Part shown: piece by piece, positions 1 through 6,423 of the stretch
Position numbering within the stretch: the first letter of the stretch is position 1
Layout: every line of letters starts with the position of its first letter
Source: an uncultured Victivallaceae bacterium
Lineage (GTDB): Bacteria; Verrucomicrobiota; Lentisphaeria; Victivallales; Victivallaceae
DNA: 16,774 bases
Reading direction: 5' to 3'
NCBI GenBank assembly: GCA_934663655.1
Contig: CAKUKT010000022.1
Coordinates: 1-16,774 of the forward strand
Program-made: the position numbers and the translations under genes
Notes under the pieces: model-generated
What the model was told of the DNA's origin: nothing
Database searches by the model: none
The model's input: only the letters and a program-made list of their open reading frames with translations

Positions 1-3
1 CCT

Positions 4-41
4 CCATGCCGTCGCCTCCCGGTCGGGCGGCCCCGGCATGG
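4..41. other. Inverted repeat (stem-loop) at the window edge
   Basis: CCATGCC at 4-10 is the exact reverse complement of GGCATGG at 35-41. The 24 bases between them are GC-rich and can pair again internally (CGCC 13-16 with GGCG 26-29). No U-run follows on the plus strand, and the minus-strand continuation leaves the window. It could be a terminator or leader structure of the next gene, or a small repeat unit. The sequence here does not decide between these. Confidence 0.4.
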
Positions 42-76
42 TTTATCAGGTTAAAAACTCTTTCTTTATTTTTAAT

Positions 77-127
77 AAAAAAACACGCCGCCCGGGATCC
101 GGCAACGATCACTGACCGGCGGCGGCG
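77..127 (-). terminator. Rho-independent terminator of the EIIA / CxxC-protein operon
   Basis: Read on the minus strand, CGCCGCC (127-121) pairs perfectly with GGCGGCG (92-86). An inner CCGG/CCGG pairing (119-116 with 102-99) adds to the stem. After two bases it runs into seven consecutive T (83-77). It lies about 30 bases after the stop codon of the small CxxC protein, as expected for the end of this two-gene unit. Confidence 0.85.
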
Positions 128-157
128 AATATTTCCAGATGATAATCCGCATTTATT

Positions 158-550
158 TCAGCGGAAGGTTTCCGGAGATGACGGCTCCACCCAGAGATGG
201 AAATCCGTCTTTCTGTCCCCCAGTTCCAACGTAATCAGCGTATTGAGCCGCGTCAGCAGCAGCGCATAGGGAATCCGCACTTCGCCGCCGGCCACGTTTA
301 CTGAAACAATGCTGTTACCGAGAATATCCTCGGAATTGCGGATGGCGATTATCAGCTCCAGCATTCTTCCAAGTTTATCGCGCAACGCCGCATCCAACGC
401 GTAGGCGCGATGACATTTCGGGCAGACCGCCTGAAAACTTTTCGACGCGACATCCGCGAGGTTGAATTTAACCACTCCGTCGCAGCCGTCCTCAAAACAA
501 TGAAAATCAATCTGCGCCTTGGCGCCGATCGTTGTCCCCGCCCCGCTCAT
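158..550 (-). CDS. Small zinc-ribbon-like protein of unknown function, downstream of EIIA
   Basis: A 130-residue soluble protein that I do not recognise. The N-terminal third has four cysteines in two pairs, C18-x4-C23 and C43-x2-C46 (CPKC), spaced like a zinc ribbon, so metal binding is likely. The rest is a mixed alpha/beta region with a hydrophobic helix around residues 60-70 (LELIIAIR) and no membrane segment. The ATG directly abuts the TAA of the EIIA gene, and a GAGG Shine-Dalgarno lies 5 bases upstream (556-559) inside that gene, so the two are probably translated together. The pairing suggests a partner or output protein for the EIIA regulator, but this is inference from position only. 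The reading frame ends 30 bases before a strong terminator. Confidence 0.8.
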   Translation of the reverse strand: MSGAGTTIGAKAQIDFHCFEDGCDGVVKFNLADVASKSFQAVCPKCHRAYALDAALRDKLGRMLELIIAIRNSEDILGNSIVSVNVAGGEVRIPYALLLTRLNTLITLELGDRKTDFHLWVEPSSPETFR

Positions 551-1012
551 TTACGCCTCGTCCCGCTGAAGGATTTCCAGAATCTTCACCGTGTTACCGA
601 CTGCGCCGATCAACTCGGCGATCAGTTCGGGATTACGGAGTTTGCGCGAGATGCTGCTGAGCAGCTGCAGATAGGCTTCCTGATCCTCATCCGGGGCAAC
701 CGTGAAAACCACCACCCGAACCGGCAGATCATCCTGTCCCTGGTAATCGACGATCGGATTTTCGCAAACGCCGACAATAACATAGGGACGAATAATGTCG
801 TTAACCCGGATGTGGGGCAGGGCCAGCATACCGCCGACTCCCGTGGTCATCATCTGTTCACGTTTCCAGATCAATCGGAAGATGACGTCACGGTTCAGCT
901 TGGTCAGATCGGCCGCGCGGGAAATCAACTGATCCATGATTTCAAGCTTGTTCTTACCGCTCAAAGTCATCACGGAATCCTTACTCACAAACGCGGTGAA
1001 TTCATATTTCAT
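551..1012 (-). CDS. PTS EIIA type-2 (fructose / nitrogen-regulatory class) domain protein
   Basis: A single-domain cytoplasmic protein of 153 residues, the usual size for stand-alone EIIA-Ntr proteins. The phosphorylation-site motif GVGGMLALPH (residues 58-67) puts the phospho-accepting histidine at H67. It is followed by the beta-strand region VRVVVFTVAPDEDQEAYLQLL, typical of this fold (F/VxL-AP-D-x-x-H/A-LxLL). Such proteins take phosphate from HPr-type carriers and act either in sugar uptake or as regulators. There is no EIIB or EIIC gene beside it, so a regulatory role is more likely. The start was set at 1012 rather than 1048 because GGAG (1020-1023) lies 7 bases upstream of this ATG and the homologous sequence begins here. 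First gene of a two-gene operon with the CxxC protein. Whether it acts on nitrogen, carbon or potassium control cannot be told. Confidence 0.88.
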   Translation of the reverse strand: MKYEFTAFVSKDSVMTLSGKNKLEIMDQLISRAADLTKLNRDVIFRLIWKREQMMTTGVGGMLALPHIRVNDIIRPYVIVGVCENPIVDYQGQDDLPVRVVVFTVAPDEDQEAYLQLLSSISRKLRNPELIAELIGAVGNTVKILEILQRDEA

Positions 1013-1092
1013 TGTCGTTCTCCGTAAACACCACCTGTCACTGCACACACCACACGAGACCCGGACTCCTTAGCAGGAAACTCCGGATCGGC

Positions 1093-1121
1093 ATCGTAAC
1101 TTTTTTCATAACATATATCAA
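1093..1121 (-). promoter_or_regulatory. Predicted sigma-70 promoter for the EIIA operon
   Basis: On the minus strand a TTGATA -35 box (1121-1116, 5/6 to consensus) and a TACGAT -10 box (1098-1093, 4/6) are separated by exactly 17 bases. Transcription would start near 1086 and give a leader of roughly 75 bases. A second, weaker pairing exists slightly upstream (TTGAAA at 1137-1132 with TATGTT-like boxes). Confidence 0.6.
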
Positions 1122-1150
1122 GATTGATAATTTTCAAACCGTCCCCGGCC

Positions 1151-1181
1151 AAAAAGCGGGCAAAAAAAGCCTTTTATCCGC
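1151..1181 (-). terminator. Possible weak terminator after the metallophosphoesterase gene
   Basis: Around the stop codon the minus strand can form GGC/GCC with a seven-T loop. An outer GCG/CGC pairing is separated from it by a bulge, and five T follow (1155-1151). The stem is short and imperfect. The AT-rich tract may serve mainly as upstream DNA for the EIIA promoter. Confidence 0.3.
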
Positions 1182-2055
1182 AATTTTTTTCGCCTTCCGG
1201 AAAAAATTCCACCAGCACCACCTCGCGACGGCAGTTGAAACGCCACGGCAGCGACAATTCGCCGATGCCGGAACTTACGATCATCCGGGTTCCGAAATCC
1301 TTTCGTTCGAAGCAGCCGTAAGTGAATTGCCGCCGGTACCGGCTCGAATCGTAAAGCGCTCCAATACCGGGCAGACGCCACTGGCCGCCGTGGGTATGGC
1401 CGCAGAGAGCAAGCCGGCAACCGCAGAGGTCATTCTGCCGGTCCAGCGCGATCACCGTATCCGGACGGTGCGCAAGCAGAACGCCGATTCGATCCTCCGG
1501 CCACCGTTCCGGAACTGCGGGAACTCCATCGGAACTCAAATCGTCGCTGCCATGAACATAGAGCAGATCGTCACTCCATGACTGATTGTAAAGCAGCTGA
1601 AATCCTCCGTCGGAAAAGATCTCCCGCCAATGCTCCGGGGAAATCCAGCACTTCCCCCGTTCCCAGTTGCCGGGAACCGCCAGCAAGGCGCGGGCCCCGG
1701 CTGCCGCCGAGGACAACCGGCGAAGCATATCCGGCAGGAATTTCATTTCGTTGCCGTGGGAGGAGACATCGCCTCCAAGCAACAGATAGTCGGGAGAGAT
1801 TTCGCGTAAAATTCTCTCAACGGCGGTTGCCAGGCGTCGATCCTTTCGGTTGCCGCGGTAGTGCTGATCGGAGACGAAGGCGATCCTTCTGCCCGCCGCT
1901 CCGGCGAAGGGAACGGCGATCCGATACCGTACCAGCGCCACGATTCCGTCGGAAACCACTTCCGCCTGGTGGTAACCGGTCAGAAGTTGCCATCTGCGCA
2001 GTCGTTCCGGGCGGGGGACCCGAAGCGGGTGATAAAGTCGCTCCCAGCGCTTCAC
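1174..2055 (-). CDS. Calcineurin-like metallophosphoesterase (YaeI/YkuE-like)
   Basis: A 293-residue predicted metal-dependent phosphoesterase. The metal-site blocks are in order: D-x-H at residues 63-65 (SDQH), GD at 95-96 (LLLGGDVSS), GN at 129-130, a lone H196 (LLAHRPD) and GHTHGGQ with H220 and H222. This order matches the YaeI/YkuE group, which hydrolyses phosphoesters, in some members at the membrane surface. The catalytic block reads GNWE where most relatives have GNHE/GNHD, so the usual proton-donating histidine is replaced by W131 while the metal-binding asparagine remains. No signal peptide is evident; the first 45 residues are basic and amphipathic. The ATG overlaps the stop of the greA-like gene by 4 bases (ATGA), so it is probably co-transcribed and translationally coupled. 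The substrate is unknown. Confidence 0.88.
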   Translation of the reverse strand: MKRWERLYHPLRVPRPERLRRWQLLTGYHQAEVVSDGIVALVRYRIAVPFAGAAGRRIAFVSDQHYRGNRKDRRLATAVERILREISPDYLLLGGDVSSHGNEMKFLPDMLRRLSSAAAGARALLAVPGNWERGKCWISPEHWREIFSDGGFQLLYNQSWSDDLLYVHGSDDLSSDGVPAVPERWPEDRIGVLLAHRPDTVIALDRQNDLCGCRLALCGHTHGGQWRLPGIGALYDSSRYRRQFTYGCFERKDFGTRMIVSSGIGELSLPWRFNCRREVVLVEFFPEGEKNCG

Positions 2056-4166
2056 CCGTCGAGCTCCGTGATGATCTCTTCCGGCAGCGGTTTGACGGCG
2101 GTCAGCCGATAGATCCGGCCGCCGGAAAGTTCGATTTTGTCACCGACCCGGTGATTGAGCACCGCCCGGCCGAGCGGCGTCCGGTAGGAGAGAAAACCAC
2201 GTTCCGGATTGCCGTCCCAGGCGCCGAGCAGACAATGGCGTTCAACGCGGCCGGAGTCGTCGCTCAGTTCAACCAGGCTGCCGATGACCGCGGTGTCGGA
2301 GACATGGACGTTTCTCATATACATCGGCTGGATGGAACCCAGTTCGCGCTCCAGTTCCTGGCGGCGGCGGCTTAAGTGATTGCGTCGTTCCTTGGCGGCG
2401 TCAAATTCCGAATTTTCCCGGAAGTCGCCGTGCGCACGAGCGGTTTTGAGCGCCTCGCGGTTCTCCGGCACCTGTACATTGACTATATCCTCAAGTTCGG
2501 CGATCAACGCCTTGTGGGATTTCACGCTGGTGAGATGCGGATCGGTGAAAACACTCTGCGACTGCTCCTTCTTGCCGATTCCGGCGGTGAGGATTCGCTG
2601 ACCGGCTCCATTTTCCAGATAATCGCGGATCGCATCCGATACCCGGGAAAGTTTGACCATCAGGCTCTGGCGTTCGCCGGAACTCAGAAACAGCGCCCCC
2701 TGCAGCGTCACCGCGAACATCGCCGCATCATTTCCGGAGGCCGCGATCAGATGTTTCTGAAATTCAGCGTTATCCATGAACAAACTGCGCAATTCCCGGC
2801 GTGCCGCCATCCAGGCTTTGGGAAGATCTTCTGCTCCAAGCACCCGGGTTACATTTTCGAGATTCAACAGCGACAGCAACTCCTCGCTGCTGCGTTTCTT
2901 GCGGTTTTTCCAGATCCACAAGAGCAGGTCGGCGCTGCAACCCTTGTAATCGCGCACGGTGTCGATGAGCACTTCGTCGGAAACAATCTGCGCTGCCCCG
3001 TTGAGCGCCTTCAAGGGCAGGCGGGTGGCGCAGGCCGCGAGGTATTCCTCCGGGAAAACCACGGAAGTCGCCGCGGCAAGATGTTCCAGCGCCTTGGCGG
3101 AAAGTTCTCCCCATACCGCCAGCGATTCATAACTGGCGGAGGTGGGATTTTCCGGCCAGAACACCGCCTTGCCGGAGAGCGGCTGCAGCATTTCCCGCAG
3201 TGCTTCCGGGGTGGCGCGATTCTGGAGGTGGGAGATGATTTCCGCCAGCAGTTTACTTTCCCGTTTGGCGGTCTCCGGGCGCAGCCGGTTGGCGAAAAAT
3301 TCCCGGAACGCCGCCGCCTCTTCGTCGCTGAAAGTTCCCGCATCATTTTTGGCTTCAGCAGCGAGCAGCAACTCCATTTCCTGAAGACTGCGTCCATCGC
3401 AGGAACGTCGTCCTCCGGCGGGACGGGCGGCGGTCGCTGCCGGCGTTGTCGTATTCCAGTAACGTTCAAATTCGCTGACCGACATCCGCGAAGCGCAGGT
3501 GGACCGGGCCAGGTCGCGCAGTTCCGCATCAGAGCAGGGCAACGCGCTGAGCCGGGTCATCGTCGCCCGGAACGTCGCGGCATCAAGCACTGTGCCGCGG
3601 GGATCCACCACTTTGGCAAGAGCCGCCCCGTCATTGAACAACATGATCGAATGCAACGCCGTTTCCAGCGGCAACGATAATGCGCCGCCGACGCCGCGGT
3701 ATCCGTCGAGCGTCAGGGTGCCGTTGATATAGTCGACCGACCGAACCGTTCCCCAGCGTTTGGCTTCCGGCAACCATGCCACCTGACCGGTTTTCATCGC
3801 CAGCAGCCGTTTCAGCCTCATTACCACGTCGGCGGCGGGAAGTTTGTCCCCCCGCAGTCCGATCGCCTTGAGCACCGGCGGAGTCCGCTGGAACGGAGCG
3901 AGGGTTTTCTTGACCGCATCCGCAAGAATCGGCCGGAACAACGGCTGTTCACCGATCGGCAACGCCGCCAGGTCGATGCAGAAAGCGGCGCTGCCGATAT
4001 CGGGAGCGCCGCTTTTCCAGGATTCAAAAATAAGCTCAAGTTTACCCGCACAATCCGCGGATGTTGACTCGTCAGCGGTGGACAGGGTTTTTAAAATCAC
4101 CGCAAAGGCTTCTTTAGACGGATGTTCCGCTGCTTCTACCACCGCGTCTTCAAATGTGAGACTCAT
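2052..4166 (-). CDS. greA: Long-form GreA-domain transcription elongation factor
   Basis: A 704-residue protein whose last ~160 residues form a complete GreA/GreB module. The N-terminal coiled coil (about 547-615) carries the tip motif GDFRENSEFDAAKE with acidic D581 and E584, the residues that place the catalytic metal in the RNA polymerase channel. The FKBP-like domain (about 618-695) has VGD and TPLGRA motifs. Ordinary GreA is about 158 residues; the ~540 residues in front are the unusual part. They are mostly helical and include a possible SH3/KOW-like strand segment around 127-175 (GQVAWLPEAKRWGTV). Chlamydial GreA is also about 700 residues, so this is probably a PVC-type GreA that rescues backtracked polymerase. 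GAGG lies 7 bases before the ATG. First gene of an operon with the metallophosphoesterase, preceded by a promoter and a terminator-containing leader. The GreA assignment is firm; the role of the extension is unknown. Confidence 0.9.
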   Translation of the reverse strand: MSLTFEDAVVEAAEHPSKEAFAVILKTLSTADESTSADCAGKLELIFESWKSGAPDIGSAAFCIDLAALPIGEQPLFRPILADAVKKTLAPFQRTPPVLKAIGLRGDKLPAADVVMRLKRLLAMKTGQVAWLPEAKRWGTVRSVDYINGTLTLDGYRGVGGALSLPLETALHSIMLFNDGAALAKVVDPRGTVLDAATFRATMTRLSALPCSDAELRDLARSTCASRMSVSEFERYWNTTTPAATAARPAGGRRSCDGRSLQEMELLLAAEAKNDAGTFSDEEAAAFREFFANRLRPETAKRESKLLAEIISHLQNRATPEALREMLQPLSGKAVFWPENPTSASYESLAVWGELSAKALEHLAAATSVVFPEEYLAACATRLPLKALNGAAQIVSDEVLIDTVRDYKGCSADLLLWIWKNRKKRSSEELLSLLNLENVTRVLGAEDLPKAWMAARRELRSLFMDNAEFQKHLIAASGNDAAMFAVTLQGALFLSSGERQSLMVKLSRVSDAIRDYLENGAGQRILTAGIGKKEQSQSVFTDPHLTSVKSHKALIAELEDIVNVQVPENREALKTARAHGDFRENSEFDAAKERRNHLSRRRQELERELGSIQPMYMRNVHVSDTAVIGSLVELSDDSGRVERHCLLGAWDGNPERGFLSYRTPLGRAVLNHRVGDKIELSGGRIYRLTAVKPLPEEIITELDG

Positions 4167-4180
4167 AGATCGACCTCGTC

Positions 4181-4231
4181 AAAAAAACGCCCGTTCCGGA
4201 CGGACATGGAGACTCCGGATGCCTGAACGGA
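4181..4231 (-). promoter_or_regulatory. Leader terminator with competing antiterminator (candidate attenuator) of greA
   Basis: In the minus-strand leader, GTCCGT (4205-4200), a 5-base loop and ACGGGC (4194-4189) form a 6 bp hairpin (one G-U pair). One G and seven T follow (4187-4181), a normal intrinsic terminator that ends 14 bases before the start codon. An alternative pairing uses the same 3' arm: TCCGTT (4231-4226) with AACGGG (4195-4190), continued inward by CCGGA (4218-4214) with TCCGG (4200-4196). The two folds exclude each other. This is what an attenuator looks like, but function is inferred from pairing alone. Confidence 0.55.
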
Positions 4232-4256
4232 GCAATTGTTATACATCAAGCTGTAT

Positions 4257-4285
4257 AATATATCCTTTTTTTCGTTTTTTTTCAA
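4257..4285 (-). promoter_or_regulatory. Predicted sigma-70 promoter for greA and the phosphoesterase gene
   Basis: TTGAAA (4285-4280) and TATATT (4262-4257, 5/6 to TATAAT) are separated by 17 bases of almost pure A. Transcription would start near 4250, leaving a leader of about 84 bases. The -35 box begins five bases after the U-tract of the leuCD terminator, so the two units are packed back to back. Confidence 0.75.
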
Positions 4286-4289
4286 GTTG

Positions 4290-4345
4290 AAAAAACGGCG
4301 TTCTCATCAGCCGCCCGGAAATTTCCGGACCGCGATCAGAACGCC
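4290..4345 (-). terminator. Rho-independent terminator of leuCD
   Basis: GGCGTTCT (4345-4338) pairs perfectly with AGAACGCC (4304-4297), followed by G and six T (4295-4290). The loop holds a second perfect hairpin, CCGGAAATTTCCGG (4328-4315), so the structure is two-tiered. It begins about 32 bases after the leuD stop codon. Confidence 0.87.
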
Positions 4346-4377
4346 GGGAACTGCAGTTCTCGCGATCGAGACACGTA

Positions 4378-4902
4378 TCAATATTTACCGTCCGCGTAAG
4401 CGACCCAGCCGCCGGCTTTCACCAGCGCAAGATCGAAGTCGCCCACCTGGAATGAATAGCTCTTCTCTTTGCCCGAACCGGATATCCGAAATTCCAACTT
4501 TTCAAGATCAGTGGTCAATTCCGCTTCGGCGCCGGAAAATTCCCGGAACATGTCATCGATCGTTTCCGCCGGAAGTTCGATTGCCAGCATGCCGCAATTG
4601 AACATGTTCTGACGGAAGATCCGCGCGAAGTTGACCGCGATCACGATGTTGATGCCGTTGTATTCCAGCGCCCAGGGTGCATGTTCGCGCGATGAACCGC
4701 AACCGAAATTCTCCCGGGTGATGATCGCTCCCGCTCCGGCAAGATCGCGCTTCGGGTCAAACCCCGGCAGCGCCAGATCCTCCAGACAGTAGGGGGCCAG
4801 CGCCTCCTTGCGCGATTCGGTCAGATATCTCGCGGGAATAATCTCGTCGGTATTGATGTCGCCGCGGTCAAGAAACAGAATTTTTCCATTGAAACTTTTC
4901 AT
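4378..4902 (-). CDS. leuD: 3-isopropylmalate dehydratase small subunit
   Basis: A 174-residue swivel-domain subunit of the aconitase superfamily. With LeuC it isomerises 2-isopropylmalate to 3-isopropylmalate in leucine synthesis, in the cytoplasm. The motif GDINTDEIIPARYLT (residues 14-28) and the loop FGCGSSREHAPWAL (66-79), with the substrate-contacting S70-S71-R72, are diagnostic. The size is that of the compact archaeal/bacterial type, shorter than the ~200-residue E. coli LeuD. The residues after ARYL, which vary between isopropylmalate, homoaconitate and citramalate-type isomerases, are T-E here, so the substrate is most likely isopropylmalate but is not proven by sequence. A strong AGGAGA (4913-4908) lies 5 bases before the ATG and 18 bases separate it from leuC. 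It ends just before a terminator. leuA and leuB are not in the window. Confidence 0.93.
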   Translation of the reverse strand: MKSFNGKILFLDRGDINTDEIIPARYLTESRKEALAPYCLEDLALPGFDPKRDLAGAGAIITRENFGCGSSREHAPWALEYNGINIVIAVNFARIFRQNMFNCGMLAIELPAETIDDMFREFSGAEAELTTDLEKLEFRISGSGKEKSYSFQVGDFDLALVKAGGWVAYADGKY

Positions 4903-4920
4903 GATTATCTCCTCTCCGGC

Positions 4921-6207
4921 TTAACCGCGGTACAACGGTGAATTGGTGATATGGCCGGCCACCGCCGTCGCCGCCGCCGTCGCCGGACTCATCAGATGCA
5001 CCATCCCGCCTCTGCCCATCCGGCCGTTGAAATTGCGGTTGGTAGTCGAAGCACACACCTCACCGGAAGCGAGGACTCCGTTGCTCATGCCGAGACAGGC
5101 TCCGCAGGTCGGATTGGTGACGCAGCAGCCGGCGGACATGAAAACTTCGATCAAACCTTCGGCGAGCGCCTGCTGGTAGACTTTGGGAGTCGCCGGTGAA
5201 ACGACCGCCCGTACTCCCGGCGCGATTTGATGGCCGCGCATCACCTCCGCCGCGACGCGGAGATCCTCGATTCTTCCGTTGGTGCAGCTGCCGATGTATA
5301 CCTGATCGACATGGGTTCCTTCGAGTTCGCGCACGCTCTTAACCTGATCGGGCTTGTAACCGACTGTGGCCACCGGTTCAAAGCGCGAAGCGTCGAGGGT
5401 GATCACCCGCGTGTATTCGGCGTCCGGATCCGGGAGCCAGCGCGAATACTCCGCCAGCGCGGCCTCCTTTGACGGGAATTCATCTTTGATGAAGGGCCAG
5501 AGATATTCGACCGTCGTCGCATCCGGATAGCAGATTCCGCAGGTGGCTCCGGCTTCGACCGCCATGTTGGAAAGCGTCATCCGGCTCTCCATCGACATCG
5601 CCGAAACCGCCTCACCGGTAAACTCGATCACCTGATCGGTGGCGCCGTTGACGGTGAGTTCGCGAATGATGGTCAGAATCGCGTCCTTGGCATAGACTCC
5701 CGCCGGCAGTGAACCTTTAAGTTCGACTTTCAGCGTCGCCGGTTCCCGGAACGCGCACACCCCCTTGAGAATACCCACCTCAAGATCGGTCGTGCCGACT
5801 CCCGCGGCGAAAGCTCCGAAGGCGCCGTGAGTGCAGGTGTGGGAATCCCCCATGATTACCGTGAACCCCGGACGGACGAATCCTTTTTCCGGGAAGATCG
5901 CGTGACATACTCCGTTGCGTCCGATATCAAAAAAGTCCTGAATGCCGTGACGGCGGGCCCAGTCGCGAAGCGTCTTGCCCTGTTCGGCCGTTTTGGAATC
6001 CTTGGCCGGGGTCACATGGTCGATCACCGCCTTGATTTTTTCGGGAGCGAACACCCGGTCGCGACCGGTCGCCACCAGATCGTTGATGGCGATCGGCGTG
6101 GTTATTTCATGACAGAACACCCGGTCGAGCCGGAGCACCCGGACATTCGCGTCCGGACGATCCGCCTCGTGCGCGGCGAAGATTTTTTGAGCAACCGTTT
6201 TTCCCAT
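4921..6207 (-). CDS. leuC: 3-isopropylmalate dehydratase large subunit
   Basis: A 428-residue [4Fe-4S] subunit of isopropylmalate isomerase, of the shorter LeuC2/HacA type (about 420 residues against ~466 in E. coli LeuC). The three cluster-binding cysteines are C308 in IGSCTNGR and C368 and C371 in NPTCGACLG. The block GDSHTCTHGAFGAFAAGVG (from G120) is the classical aconitase-family signature. H33 in FCHE and the run FDIGRNGVCH (94-102) also fit. GGAG (6221-6218) lies 10 bases before the ATG. It is first in a two-gene operon with leuD and has its own predicted promoter. The ~85-base leader shows no leucine-rich leader peptide and no T-box signature, so leucine control is not visible here. 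Other aconitase-family substrates (homoaconitate, citraconate) are possible but less likely. Confidence 0.93.
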   Translation of the reverse strand: MGKTVAQKIFAAHEADRPDANVRVLRLDRVFCHEITTPIAINDLVATGRDRVFAPEKIKAVIDHVTPAKDSKTAEQGKTLRDWARRHGIQDFFDIGRNGVCHAIFPEKGFVRPGFTVIMGDSHTCTHGAFGAFAAGVGTTDLEVGILKGVCAFREPATLKVELKGSLPAGVYAKDAILTIIRELTVNGATDQVIEFTGEAVSAMSMESRMTLSNMAVEAGATCGICYPDATTVEYLWPFIKDEFPSKEAALAEYSRWLPDPDAEYTRVITLDASRFEPVATVGYKPDQVKSVRELEGTHVDQVYIGSCTNGRIEDLRVAAEVMRGHQIAPGVRAVVSPATPKVYQQALAEGLIEVFMSAGCCVTNPTCGACLGMSNGVLASGEVCASTTNRNFNGRMGRGGMVHLMSPATAAATAVAGHITNSPLYRG

Positions 6208-6296
6208 TTCACAGATTCTCCAGATTGTCCGGCCGATTTCACCGCAGCTGGAAACGCCCCCGCGGCTTTCTGACCGGAACCGATATCAAAAAACTT

Positions 6297-6325
6297 AATA
6301 TACCACCGCAAGAGGGAAAAAACAA
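6297..6325 (-). promoter_or_regulatory. Possible promoter for leuCD
   Basis: TATATT (6302-6297, 5/6 to the -10 consensus) stands 17 bases after TTGTTT (6325-6320), a weak -35 that overlaps the U-tract of the preceding terminator. Transcription would start near 6290 and leave a leader of about 83 bases. The -10 identity matches that of the greA promoter. Confidence 0.45.
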
Positions 6326-6341
6326 TCCCGCATCGCGGGGA
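6317..6341 (-). terminator. Rho-independent terminator of the envelope operon
   Basis: On the minus strand GCGGG-loop-CCCGC geometry appears as CCCGC (6339-6335), ATG-type 3-base loop, GCGGG (6331-6327). Two A-T pairs extend the stem past one bulged base. ATTG and six T (6322-6317) follow. It lies about 85 bases after the stop codon of the 925-residue protein. Confidence 0.65.
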
Positions 6342-6423
6342 TCTGCCCGGAGGTGATGGAGTTGAAAGAGAGTGGCCGACGTTTCCGAAGGCGTAATTTC
6401 CTTGCCTGGATGAACCGTTCCGG

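Noticed and set aside
1013..1048. Upstream ATG of the EIIA gene
   Set aside because: The 12 added residues are Cys/Arg-rich and unlike the family. A good GGAG sits correctly for the ATG at 1012.
2376..3680. Long plus-strand open frame of 434 codons opposite the greA-like gene
   Set aside because: It is antisense to a gene with clear GreA homology. Its translation has no recognisable domain and the odd composition of a GC-rich shadow frame. The same applies to the plus-strand frames at 7465-8565, 9237-10109 and 11042-11905.
6208..6296. Possible leucine leader peptide, T-box or riboswitch before leuC
   Set aside because: I found no short frame rich in Leu codons, no T-box-like element and no terminator in the leader. 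There is only a weak CCGC/GCGG pairing.
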